6,104 nt of DNA from positions 1-6,104 of the forward strand of contig JANXOO010000894.1 in the NCBI GenBank assembly GCA_025353525.1, given 5' to 3'. Numbering within the stretch: the first letter of the stretch is position 1; each line of letters opens with the position of its first letter. The DNA is from Schlesneria sp. Its GTDB lineage: Bacteria; Planctomycetota; Planctomycetia; Planctomycetales; Planctomycetaceae. This document shows positions 1 to 6,104 of this stretch, piece by piece. Under the pieces are notes generated by a model. The model was given only the letters and a program-made list of their open reading frames with translations, was not told where the DNA came from and did no database searches. The position numbers and the translations under genes are program-made.

Positions 1-42
1 ACCACCACCACCGCCACCACCGCCACCACCACCACCACCACC
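1..42. repeat. Triplet run (ACC/GCC), coding-type low-complexity tract
   Basis: Fourteen consecutive triplets, twelve ACC and two GCC, begin at the left edge, so the tract may continue outside the window. The only variation (A to G in units 5 and 8) is silent in two readings: plus-strand proline (CCA/CCG) and minus-strand glycine (GGT/GGC). In the threonine (Thr/Ala) and histidine (His/Arg) frames it would change the amino acid. This favours a tract maintained as poly-Pro or poly-Gly inside a protein rather than a neutral microsatellite, although two variant units are thin evidence. Confidence 0.85.
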
Positions 43-300
43 AACGTTTTCGTCTTGAAACATGGAACGGGTCGAATGATTGTCAGCCTGGCGATCATTC
101 GATGCCGTTCGATTTCGAAGTCGGAAATCGATGGCCTCGGATGCTTCAGACGACCTTTCCTCATCCGCCTTATTCTGAGAGTTCCGGTGGAGGGCATTTC
201 GGGCGGATGACATCGTGCGCTCCGTCTGCAAACCGCCAGGGATTGTCCAGGCGTCAATTCGAATAGTGATTTCGTTTCCAGTGGAGATTTGCCGAAACAT
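1..300 (-). CDS. Possible partial CDS: N-terminal part of an unrecognised protein running into a poly-Gly tract
   Basis: A minus-strand frame is open from an in-frame TGA at 318-316 to the left edge. Its first ATG is at 300-298, giving 100 visible residues; later ATGs are at 213 and 63. The predicted protein starts MFRQISTGNEITIRIDAW, then becomes hydrophilic and rich in Ser, Arg, Asn, Asp and Glu, with very few Val or Leu. It ends in fourteen Gly. I do not recognise the family. In favour: GGT/GGC variation is silent, and third-position GC resembles htpG. Against: only an AGG three bases before the ATG could act as a ribosome site, the composition is poor in hydrophobic residues, and two hairpins (71-131) fall inside the frame. 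Alternatives are a plus-strand Pro-rich protein ending at 58, a plus-strand His-rich frame ending at 266, or a start at 63 with the hairpins in its leader. If this reading is right, the gene is divergent from htpG. Confidence 0.38.
   Translation of the reverse strand, partial: MFRQISTGNEITIRIDAWTIPGGLQTERTMSSARNALHRNSQNKADEERSSEASEAIDFRLRNRTASNDRQADNHSTRSMFQDENVGGGGGGGGGGGGGG
71..131. other. Two adjacent hairpins (71-103 and 109-131)
   Basis: The first inverted repeat pairs 72-80 with 94-102 perfectly (TCGAATGAT / ATCATTCGA). In plus-strand RNA it extends to 71-84 / 90-103 through three G-U pairs and two G-C pairs around the loop AGCCT. Some of those extra pairs become A-C mismatches in minus-strand RNA, so the structure is stronger as a plus transcript. 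The second pairs 109-116 with 124-131 (TCGATTTC / GAAATCGA) around a seven-base loop. Neither is followed by a T-run. They begin 13 bases after the TGA (56-58) that would end a plus-strand Pro-rich frame, which is where a transcript-end structure would be expected. They could also be leader structure or coincidence within a minus-strand gene. Confidence 0.5.
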
Positions 301-408
301 CGCCTGCGAATGCTGTCATTTTGGCAGACGAAATGGTGGGTTGAATCCGGCCTGAACGGCTGAAAACAGCGGAGTTGTGAGCGGCGCGCGAGTTGCTTTC
401 GGTGTACC
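301..408. other. Gene-free stretch upstream of htpG; no promoter recognised
   Basis: No credible reading frame was found here. I looked for -35/-10 pairs on both strands and found only weak partial matches. I also looked for a CIRCE-type heat-shock operator (TTAGCACTC with its inverted copy) and did not find one, so HrcA control of htpG is not supported in this window. If the minus-strand frame ending at 300 is real, this is a divergent promoter region. Confidence 0.5.
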
Positions 409-432
409 AAGGCGTCAATTGACTGCCTTTTT
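409..432 (+). terminator. Terminator-like or attenuator-like hairpin just upstream of htpG
   Basis: AAGGC (409-413) pairs with GCCTT (425-429). Inside it GTC (414-416) pairs with GAC (421-423) around an AATT loop, with one bulged T at 424. The 3' arm runs into five T (428-432). This eight-pair stem with a T-run has the shape of an intrinsic terminator on the plus strand. Its core GTCAATTGAC (414-423) is also a perfect ten-base palindrome that a dimeric regulator could bind. It ends 28 bases before the htpG ATG. It may end an upstream plus-strand transcript, act as an attenuator or leader element for htpG, or be an operator. The stem is short and GC-moderate, so function is uncertain. Confidence 0.4.
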
Positions 433-460
433 ACTCGCACAACCTTGACCGCAACTGGTG

Positions 461-2413
461 ATGGAGTCCGCCGTGTCTCAGCCTCAGGAATTCACGTTTC
501 AGACCGAGATCAAACAGCTTCTACATATTCTGTCTCATTCGCTTTACCAGAACCGTGAAATCGCCCTGCGCGAACTGATCTCGAATGCGTCCGACTCGTT
601 GAACAAACTGCGACATATCCAGTTGTCCAGCGAGAGCTATCGAGACGACGCTGCGCTCGAAATCACTCTTGAACCTGACAAGGAAGGCAATCTGCTCGTT
701 ATCCGTGACAACGGCATCGGGCTGACCCATGATGAACTCGTGCAAAACCTCGGCACGATTGCCCACAGTGGTTCCAAAGAATTTCTACGCAACCTGGCGG
801 AAAAAACGGCCGGATCAGAGTCGACTGAACCGTCGTCCGATTTGTCACTGATCGGACAATTCGGTGTCGGGTTCTACGCCGCATTCATGCTGGCTGATCG
901 CGTCGAGGTCGTCACCCGCAGTTATACAGAGCAATCCGGATGGCGATGGGAGTCCGACGGGTCGGGCCGATTCACGATTACGCCCGTCGAAGGCGAAGTC
1001 CCGCGTGGTGCCCAGATTCGGCTTCACCTGAAGAAGGATATGGAAGAATTCACCGATCCCAACCGGCTGAAGTTCATCGTCCGCAAGTATTCGACGTTCG
1101 TTCCCCATCCTATCAAACTGGAAGCGGAAACATTGAACGAACAAAAGCCGATCTGGGTCGAACCAAAAAGCCAGGTGACAGACGATCAACACACCGGATT
1201 CTATCAGTGGTTGACGCATCACTCCGACGAAAAACCGCTGTGGAACCTGCATCTGACCAGCGATTCGCCGATCCAGTTTCACTCGATACTTTACTGCCCC
1301 CCTTCAAATTTCGAACTGATGGGATTTGGTCAGATCGAACACGGAATCAATCTGTGCGCGAAGCGAATCCTCGTTCAGGACGACTGCCGCGACCTGCTTC
1401 CCGATTACCTGCGGTTCCTGTATGGCGTCGTCGATTCCGCCGATCTCCAACTGAACGTTTCCCGCGAGACGTTGCAAGACCACAAATTGCTCCCCAAGCT
1501 CAAGCGAGTTCTGATCCGGAAAGTACTCGATCATCTGGCAAGTGTCGCGGAAGAAGCACCAGAATCATTCAAGACGTTCTATCAACAGTTCGGATCGATC
1601 CTGCGAACGGGGATCGGACAGGATTTTGAAAACCGCGAGCGAATCGCCAAGCTGATGCGATTCCACTCGACGCACTCGGCAACACAGGCCGCGTCGCAAC
1701 TGGTTGGTGGATCTGACCAGCCGATCGTTCCGGCAATCTCTTTGGACAACTACATTCAGCGGGCCGTTGAGGGACAGGAGCAGATCTACTACCTCAGTGG
1801 TCCCGATCTGGATGCATTGGCCCGACATCCGCATCTCGAAGCATTTCGAAAGCGGAATCTGGAAGTTTTGTTCCTGGACGACCCGATCGATGAATTCGCG
1901 CTGACCCAGTTGCATCGTTACGAGAACAAGGATCTGATATCGATCGATTCAGCGGACGTGAAATTTCCGGAATCGTCGACGCCCGCGCCCGACATCGATC
2001 TGAAGCCTGCACCGAAAAACCTGACACGGATTCTGGAACTGTTTCGGGGAGCACTCGACGGCAAGGTCTCGGATGTCAAGGAGTCGTCGCGGCTGACTGA
2101 AAGCCCGTGCTGCCTGATCAACCCTCACGGAACGATGAGCAGCCAGCTTCAAAAAGTGCTCAGTCACACGATGAAAGACTACGAAACTCCAAAACGAGTG
2201 ATGGAGATCAATCCGCACGCTGGTCTCGTCAACCGCCTTTGCGAATTAAGCGATAATTCCGATAACGACGATTTCATTCGCGATTGCGGACGCCAGCTGT
2301 ATGCCAATTCACTGATTCTCGACGGATTGATTCCGGATGTCGAAGAAACAACGACACGCTCTCTTCGGTTCATGGAAGAATTAGCACGCAGCAAATCGTC
2401 GATTATCATATGA
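461..2413 (+). CDS. htpG: Molecular chaperone HtpG (bacterial Hsp90)
   Basis: This is a cytoplasmic ATP-dependent dimeric chaperone that remodels client proteins, usually together with the DnaK system. The 650-residue product (numbered from the ATG at 461) has an N-terminal GHKL ATPase domain with the helix ELISNASD (E38, N42, D45), the nucleotide-binding DNGIG (83-87), LGTIAHSG (97-104) and the lid glycine motif GQFGVGF (132-138). The middle domain carries NVSRE with the catalytic-type Arg335. The C-terminal dimerisation domain includes EINPHAGLV near 582-590. There is no eukaryotic charged linker and no MEEVD tail, as expected for bacteria. Length is slightly above E. coli HtpG, partly from extra residues in the ATP lid (about 112-128). 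ATG 461 is preferred; GTG 458 (one residue longer) and GTG 473 are alternatives. No Shine-Dalgarno sequence precedes any of them. A terminator-like hairpin lies 28 bases upstream. The gene converges on the minus-strand pair and looks monocistronic. Confidence 0.97.
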   Translation: MESAVSQPQEFTFQTEIKQLLHILSHSLYQNREIALRELISNASDSLNKLRHIQLSSESYRDDAALEITLEPDKEGNLLVIRDNGIGLTHDELVQNLGTIAHSGSKEFLRNLAEKTAGSESTEPSSDLSLIGQFGVGFYAAFMLADRVEVVTRSYTEQSGWRWESDGSGRFTITPVEGEVPRGAQIRLHLKKDMEEFTDPNRLKFIVRKYSTFVPHPIKLEAETLNEQKPIWVEPKSQVTDDQHTGFYQWLTHHSDEKPLWNLHLTSDSPIQFHSILYCPPSNFELMGFGQIEHGINLCAKRILVQDDCRDLLPDYLRFLYGVVDSADLQLNVSRETLQDHKLLPKLKRVLIRKVLDHLASVAEEAPESFKTFYQQFGSILRTGIGQDFENRERIAKLMRFHSTHSATQAASQLVGGSDQPIVPAISLDNYIQRAVEGQEQIYYLSGPDLDALARHPHLEAFRKRNLEVLFLDDPIDEFALTQLHRYENKDLISIDSADVKFPESSTPAPDIDLKPAPKNLTRILELFRGALDGKVSDVKESSRLTESPCCLINPHGTMSSQLQKVLSHTMKDYETPKRVMEINPHAGLVNRLCELSDNSDNDDFIRDCGRQLYANSLILDGLIPDVEETTTRSLRFMEELARSKSSIII

Positions 2414-2432
2414 CCGGAATCGGTGGAACCAG

Positions 2433-2483
2433 GCCGGGTGACGTCGCAGATCCAAAACCGGCGCGACGCGGCTGAAACCCGGC
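2433..2483. terminator. Possible bidirectional terminator between convergent genes
   Basis: The 95-base gap between the htpG stop and the stop of the minus-strand gene holds a nested inverted repeat. The outer arms are GCCGGGT (2433-2439) and ACCCGGC (2477-2483); the inner arms are CGTCGC (2442-2447) and GCGACG (2463-2468), with a 15-base loop. Two bases on one side and eight on the other separate the arms. Position between converging stop codons suits a shared transcript end. No T-run follows on either strand, so it does not fit the classical intrinsic model, and GC-rich sequence makes some pairing likely by chance. Confidence 0.38.
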
Positions 2484-2508
2484 TTGCCGAAATTTGACAT
2501 CTCAACGG

Positions 2509-5391
2509 TTACTTTTCAATCAAATCGATCCGTTTCCAGAACGCAATTTCGTTTTGCCAGTTGTTGGATTGGTTCAGAACTTCCAGAACGACTTTCTGCC
2601 CGGCGAATTTGGCGAGATCGACCTGGATCGTCGCCCATCCTTTTTGCGGCGTCGTCAGAGTGGCATCGATCAATTGGTCGTGCAGGACCTGGCCATTCGC
2701 CTTCACGACCAGTTGCCAATCACATTGCGGATAATGTGAGACGTGCATGTCGAGTAACATCGCACGGTCACTCGGCAAAGCAACTGCCGCACGCAGAACA
2801 AGGGGTTTGTCCGGTGCGTTGGCATGGGTTCGCAATACATCGGTTTGACCATTCTGTTCCATCGTCCGGATCAAACAATGAGGGACATCCAGCGACGAAA
2901 AGAGAGGTGCGAAACGCGAGATCTCGGCCGGATAATCGTCGCGGCGATTAATCGCCAGGTTTCCGTTTCCGTCGGGTTGCGGAGCTGGCGGCTGCGGATT
3001 GACCAGTAACGTTGACGCGTATTCCAGATCAACGTGGGTTCGGGCGAGGTAACAATGATCGAAACGCGCCTCTCCCCCGTCGACGTTGTTCAATGAAAGA
3101 CCTGTGACAGAAAACAAGCCAAAGTCGCCGAATAGATCGCGTTGCACGACCTGCCACTCTTGCGGCAAATCCCCTCGCAACCACAGTGGAAACGGTGCTT
3201 GCGGCGTGACAACACCCTGTTCATAACAGTACCCGAATCGCTGCCCCCGCTCGTCGATCATTTCTGTCCGCCGCGTCTTTCGATCGACAGCATTCGATGG
3301 ATGGTCGCGACCTGCAATCTGGCCCCAGTCACCCAGGCGACCGCGATTGGCAAATTGAAACTGAACGCGGGTTCCGTTCTGCTTTTTCCAGGCGAAGACG
3401 GCGTACCGGTATTGTCCCAGTTCGGGTTGCTCGCAAATCTTTGCGTTCAGATTCGGAATCGAAGGATTCTCGATATTTCCCGCGACAACTTTCAGAGATC
3501 GGCTACCTGACCAGGGTTTTTCGGAATCTGTTTCGACTCGTCCCGTTCCCCGATTCAACAGCAGCGCTGTCTTCTCGTCGTCTTCCCACAGAGTCAACAA
3601 CCCCGGTCGGTCCCTGCCGATTGCCAGGCCCCGCCAATCGACCCAGGATTTGTCGTCGGACGGATAGACGAGGACATCGACCGTCACGGCTGTCCCCTGG
3701 AATTGTTGTACGGGAACAAGCATCGGTTCGGGATCGGTGATCGCGGTCCGAATCGGAATATCAAACTCGCCCAACACGCGACCATCGATCCGGATCTGTA
3801 CCGAAGTGGGTGACGTATTTTCAGCGTAGCGACTGCCAACGAGCGCCAACCAGCGATCATCGGGACCGACTTTGACTTTACGAGACAGGACATAAAATCG
3901 ATCTGTCGACCGTGCGACCAGCCTGAAATGAGGATCGCGCGCGTCGAAACTGTCTGTCACGTTCTTCACCGCGATTGACGCCGCATCGACGGGTGACAGA
4001 GTCCATCCGATGAGGCCCGGTAAATGTGCCACTGCACGGGATGTGACTTCAGATTCCAGCGACGGCAAATCGAGCAGTAATTCGGGCTCGTACCAATTGA
4101 AAATGTCGCGAACATCGAACGGATCGGCACCTGTTGGACGGCCTTGATGAGCCATCCCGGTTCGGAACGCGATGCGCCGATGTTCGACTGGCCCCGCAGG
4201 GAGGTTCTGCCAGTCGACCCCGCCGACGATTGTCGAGCCGATCAGGTGCGACTGCTTCAGCACTGATTGACCGTTGCCAATCTGTACTTCGGCATCGATA
4301 CAGCCGCCGTTCCCCGCTGATCGGTCCAGACCGAATTGCGTCCTGACGGAACGCGCTGCGACAGGATAGTTGAAGACGAGTTCCGAGGTCCCGTGGACTC
4401 CGAATCCCCAGGCAAAATCCTTGTCTGCCGACTGCAGCGGTCCCCGCTCGATGTTTCTGTCAAGTTGCCACTCCCACCCGCTGCCAAACACCGCTGAATG
4501 AGTCGCGCTGATGGGCCTGAAGTTCGAAAGGGGCACTTCTTGCGGCTTGAAAAATCGCCAATCCCGGATCGTTCGATATCGCAACCAGATCGAATCAAGA
4601 CTCCACGCAGGTTGAATCAATTGATACCACTGCTCGGGCCGATTGCGATCGCCGTAATGACGCGACTGAAATCGCTCGGTCGATGTTGTCCAGCGGCTTC
4701 CTTCGGTCGTGTTGCATTGAATCAGTCGCGAGTTCAACTGTGGCGCGAGGATTGCCAACTGGTCATAGTACGCGGACCACGGATCGGTTCCGGGAAGATG
4801 GATTTCGCCAAGTTCAGTAAAAGCAAGCTCTTTGACCCCATCCGATGTCAACAGGATGACTCCGTGCAATGACCAGCGAAGCGATCGGAACGGAATGGAG
4901 TTTCCGGTTCGCAACCAGACAGTCCCCGGTCTAAATTCCCCCGGAGCGACGTGTTCCCAGACAACCCGACGCACCCATTCGACGGTGACCCGAAGCTCGG
5001 CGGTCGTCGTAATGTCGTGTGGCTGCACTTCGGCAACCGGTTTCACGACCAAACACGGCGGAAGCGATTCGTATTGATTTTCTCGCCCCGTGAACGAGGC
5101 GACGACTTCTCCTGCCAGTCGGTCGCCCCCTTCAAATTCGACGTACATTGCAGGCATCGCGGCGGGCGGCTGGCTTCGATCGATGATCCAGCGGACGTGC
5201 GCGGCAGGATCAAACAGTTGTTTGCCGCCAACTGTCGCGGCCGATGTCGGCTCGTTCCATTCGCGGACTTCGGCATCTTCAGCACGACTTCCGTTTGCAA
5301 ACATGGCCGCATATCGTTCATCAGCCTGCAGGCAGGACGGCGCCATGACCGTCGCAAGTATTGCCAGAAATACGGTTTTTTCGATTTGCAC
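2509..5391 (-). CDS. Secreted multidomain protein with an NPCBM-type (putative carbohydrate-binding) module
   Basis: A 960-residue exported protein of unknown exact role, probably binding glycans or other extracytoplasmic polymers. Residues 1-23 form a signal peptide: Lys5, a hydrophobic core VFLAILATVMA, and likely cleavage after LQA. Residues about 80-200 are beta-rich, with two segments of the type FEGGDRLAGEV and RTGNSIPFRSLRW. Residues about 291-440 resemble the NPCBM module of glycoside hydrolase family 98: FAWGFGVHGTSELVFNYP (326-343) and FGLDRSAGNGG (353-363). Residues about 511-591 and 875-958 look like two copies of one beta-sandwich module. Between them, 600-785 resembles a jelly-roll ending DLFGDFGLFSVTGLSL and FDHCYLAR. 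No catalytic motif and no CXXCH haem site were seen. The GTG start is supported by GAGG four bases upstream; the next in-frame ATG (codon 16) would cut the signal peptide. It lies 15 bases downstream of the oxidoreductase gene and is probably co-transcribed with it. NPCBM is the only domain I would name with confidence; the other domain limits are judged by eye. Confidence 0.88.
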   Translation of the reverse strand: MQIEKTVFLAILATVMAPSCLQADERYAAMFANGSRAEDAEVREWNEPTSAATVGGKQLFDPAAHVRWIIDRSQPPAAMPAMYVEFEGGDRLAGEVVASFTGRENQYESLPPCLVVKPVAEVQPHDITTTAELRVTVEWVRRVVWEHVAPGEFRPGTVWLRTGNSIPFRSLRWSLHGVILLTSDGVKELAFTELGEIHLPGTDPWSAYYDQLAILAPQLNSRLIQCNTTEGSRWTTSTERFQSRHYGDRNRPEQWYQLIQPAWSLDSIWLRYRTIRDWRFFKPQEVPLSNFRPISATHSAVFGSGWEWQLDRNIERGPLQSADKDFAWGFGVHGTSELVFNYPVAARSVRTQFGLDRSAGNGGCIDAEVQIGNGQSVLKQSHLIGSTIVGGVDWQNLPAGPVEHRRIAFRTGMAHQGRPTGADPFDVRDIFNWYEPELLLDLPSLESEVTSRAVAHLPGLIGWTLSPVDAASIAVKNVTDSFDARDPHFRLVARSTDRFYVLSRKVKVGPDDRWLALVGSRYAENTSPTSVQIRIDGRVLGEFDIPIRTAITDPEPMLVPVQQFQGTAVTVDVLVYPSDDKSWVDWRGLAIGRDRPGLLTLWEDDEKTALLLNRGTGRVETDSEKPWSGSRSLKVVAGNIENPSIPNLNAKICEQPELGQYRYAVFAWKKQNGTRVQFQFANRGRLGDWGQIAGRDHPSNAVDRKTRRTEMIDERGQRFGYCYEQGVVTPQAPFPLWLRGDLPQEWQVVQRDLFGDFGLFSVTGLSLNNVDGGEARFDHCYLARTHVDLEYASTLLVNPQPPAPQPDGNGNLAINRRDDYPAEISRFAPLFSSLDVPHCLIRTMEQNGQTDVLRTHANAPDKPLVLRAAVALPSDRAMLLDMHVSHYPQCDWQLVVKANGQVLHDQLIDATLTTPQKGWATIQVDLAKFAGQKVVLEVLNQSNNWQNEIAFWKRIDLIEK

Positions 5392-5395
5392 ACTG

Positions 5396-5399
5396 CCTC
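5396..5399 (-). promoter_or_regulatory. Ribosome binding site (GAGG) that fixes the GTG start of the secreted protein gene
   Basis: On the minus strand TGAGGCAGT immediately precedes GTG. GAGG ends four bases before the GTG at 5391-5389, a slightly short but workable spacing. It lies wholly inside the 15-base gap after the stop of the upstream gene. An overlapping out-of-frame GTG at 5393-5391 would yield a 116-residue frame with no recognisable protein character. The signal peptide exists only in the chosen frame and start. Confidence 0.65.
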
Positions 5400-5406
5400 A
5401 CGCGTC

Positions 5407-6104
5407 TCAACGATGCGAATTCAAGATCTCATCCAGTTCGACGGCCCGGTGTTCTTTTGCCGACTGGTAGCACGCTTCGACGAGTGCCATTGTCCTGAGG
5501 TTGTCCTCGCCGTCGATCTGAGGTGTTATATGGTCCTCAAGGGCGCATAGCAATTGCGCCATCGGGCCAACAAACGCATCCGGAAACCATACTTCGTTCC
5601 AGCGGGGCTGATGCCAGGTCTTTGATTCAATCGTGGTGTAGTCAAGTGTGCTGGGTGTCCGAAGCGGGTAATCGGGCCAGCCAATCGTTCCACGTGCCAT
5701 CCCTTTTGTTCCTTCGACGCGCCAGTTGATTCCGATAGCGGCAGCGGCCCCTTCTTTCGCTGGTCCGGCCCAGACATCGTCACAGCCCATGGCCCGCAAA
5801 CCATTGGCATATTCCAGAATATAAAGGCAAATTCCGTCCTCGTGCGCGAATGTTGTTCGCGGGTCTGGTCGAACGCTGGCAAAAACCCGCACGGGATCGC
5901 CAAACCAGAACCGGAAAGTATCGAGATGATGAATACTCATGATACGGAGCGTGACCCAGCCCTGTCGGGATTGCCAGGGCATCCAGTGAGGGATGGCACG
6001 CATGTCGATTGTAGCCAGTACCGGATCGCCAAGGTCACCACGAACCAGCAGAGACCGACAAGCCCGGATCGACTGGTCGTAACGCATGTTCTGATTGACC
6101 GCCA
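5407..6104 (-). CDS. Gfo/Idh/MocA-family oxidoreductase, C-terminal part (5' end beyond the window)
   Basis: An NAD(P)-dependent oxidoreductase of the family that includes glucose-fructose oxidoreductase and inositol 2-dehydrogenase; substrates are typically sugars, polyols or related compounds, and the actual substrate cannot be read here. The frame stays open to the right edge, giving 231 residues that begin [14 protein letters not shown]. The Met at 6087 is therefore internal, not the start. The N-terminal Rossmann fold and the EKP motif with its catalytic lysine lie outside the window. The visible part is the substrate-binding alpha/beta domain: [16 protein letters not shown] (20-35 counted from that Met), the family motif SIHHLD (51-56) with probable active-site His and Asp, the segment [13 protein letters not shown] (121-133), and the closing [18 protein letters not shown] (193-210). 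I see no frameshift. It ends 15 bases before the secreted protein gene on the same strand, suggesting an operon read from beyond the right edge. Confidence 0.93.
   Translation of the reverse strand, partial: AVNQNMRYDQSIRACRSLLVRGDLGDPVLATIDMRAIPHWMPWQSRQGWVTLRIMSIHHLDTFRFWFGDPVRVFASVRPDPRTTFAHEDGICLYILEYANGLRAMGCDDVWAGPAKEGAAAAIGINWRVEGTKGMARGTIGWPDYPLRTPSTLDYTTIESKTWHQPRWNEVWFPDAFVGPMAQLLCALEDHITPQIDGEDNLRTMALVEACYQSAKEHRAVELDEILNSHR

Noticed and set aside
3..266. Plus-strand His-rich frame open from the left edge
   Set aside because: The triplet variation would change His to Arg in this frame, and nothing in the rest of the translation is recognisable. I kept it only as an alternative in the left-edge finding.
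250..420. Ten-base direct repeat GGCGTCAATT at 250-259 and 411-420
   Set aside because: One exact ten-base match in a few hundred bases can arise by chance, and there are no further copies. Only the second copy is part of a palindrome.
419..447. TTGACT as a -35 box for htpG
   Set aside because: The bases 16-18 positions downstream (AACCTT, ACCTTG, CCTTGA) do not resemble a -10 box, and the hexamer lies inside the hairpin at 409-432.
845..1282. Minus-strand frame of 145 residues antisense to htpG
   Set aside because: Antisense shadow of a highly conserved gene, with no recognisable motif or ribosome site.
940..1629. Plus-strand frame of 229 residues inside htpG
   Set aside because: It overlaps the unmistakable htpG frame, is rich in Arg, Ser and Pro as expected of an out-of-frame shadow, and shows no domain character.
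5332..5391. Lipoprotein reading of the secreted protein (Cys20)
   Set aside because: The residues before Cys20 are A-P-S, with Pro at -2 and no Leu at -3, a poor lipobox. Signal peptidase I cleavage after LQA fits better.
4951..5550. Plus-strand frame of 199 residues spanning the junction of the two minus-strand genes
   Set aside because: It is antisense to the signal-peptide region of one gene and the C-terminus of the other, both well supported, and has no protein-family character.
6085..6087. ATG at 6087 as the start of the oxidoreductase gene
   Set aside because: The frame stays open upstream to the window edge with AVNQN, which continues the family pattern, and the protein would lack its whole Rossmann domain.

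Overview
The window most likely comes from a member of the Planctomycetota. The evidence is indirect: a large secreted protein carrying an NPCBM-type module, placed directly behind a Gfo/Idh/MocA-family oxidoreductase, is a combination I associate with that phylum. Moderate-to-high GC, a GTG start and an htpG start without a Shine-Dalgarno sequence fit too. No database search was possible, so the phylum is an inference.

Layout. Bases 1-42 are a pure CCA/CCG (minus strand GGT/GGC) triplet run. It can be read as the end of a plus-strand Pro-rich protein, or as part of a minus-strand open frame (300 to the left edge) encoding a hydrophilic protein that becomes poly-Gly. Two hairpins (71-103 and 109-131) lie just after it. 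Bases 301-460 hold no gene but contain a terminator-like hairpin (409-432) close to the htpG start. htpG, the Hsp90-family chaperone (461-2413, plus strand), is complete and has the expected ATPase and catalytic motifs.

A 95-base convergent gap with a nested inverted repeat separates htpG from two minus-strand genes that read towards it. The first-transcribed of the pair is a Gfo/Idh/MocA-family oxidoreductase (5407-6104), whose N-terminal half lies beyond the right edge. Fifteen bases after its stop, a GTG start preceded by GAGG opens a 960-residue secreted protein (2509-5391). This protein has a signal peptide, an NPCBM-like module and several beta-rich modules, two of which look like copies of each other.

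How the genes fit together. The minus-strand pair is probably one operon linking cytoplasmic oxidoreduction of a sugar or polyol (or a related compound) to an exported, probably glycan-binding protein. htpG appears to be an independent housekeeping or stress unit. I did not find a convincing undescribed defence or mobile system. The most interesting points are the unresolved left edge with its hairpins, the hairpin in the htpG leader, and the internal duplication in the secreted protein.
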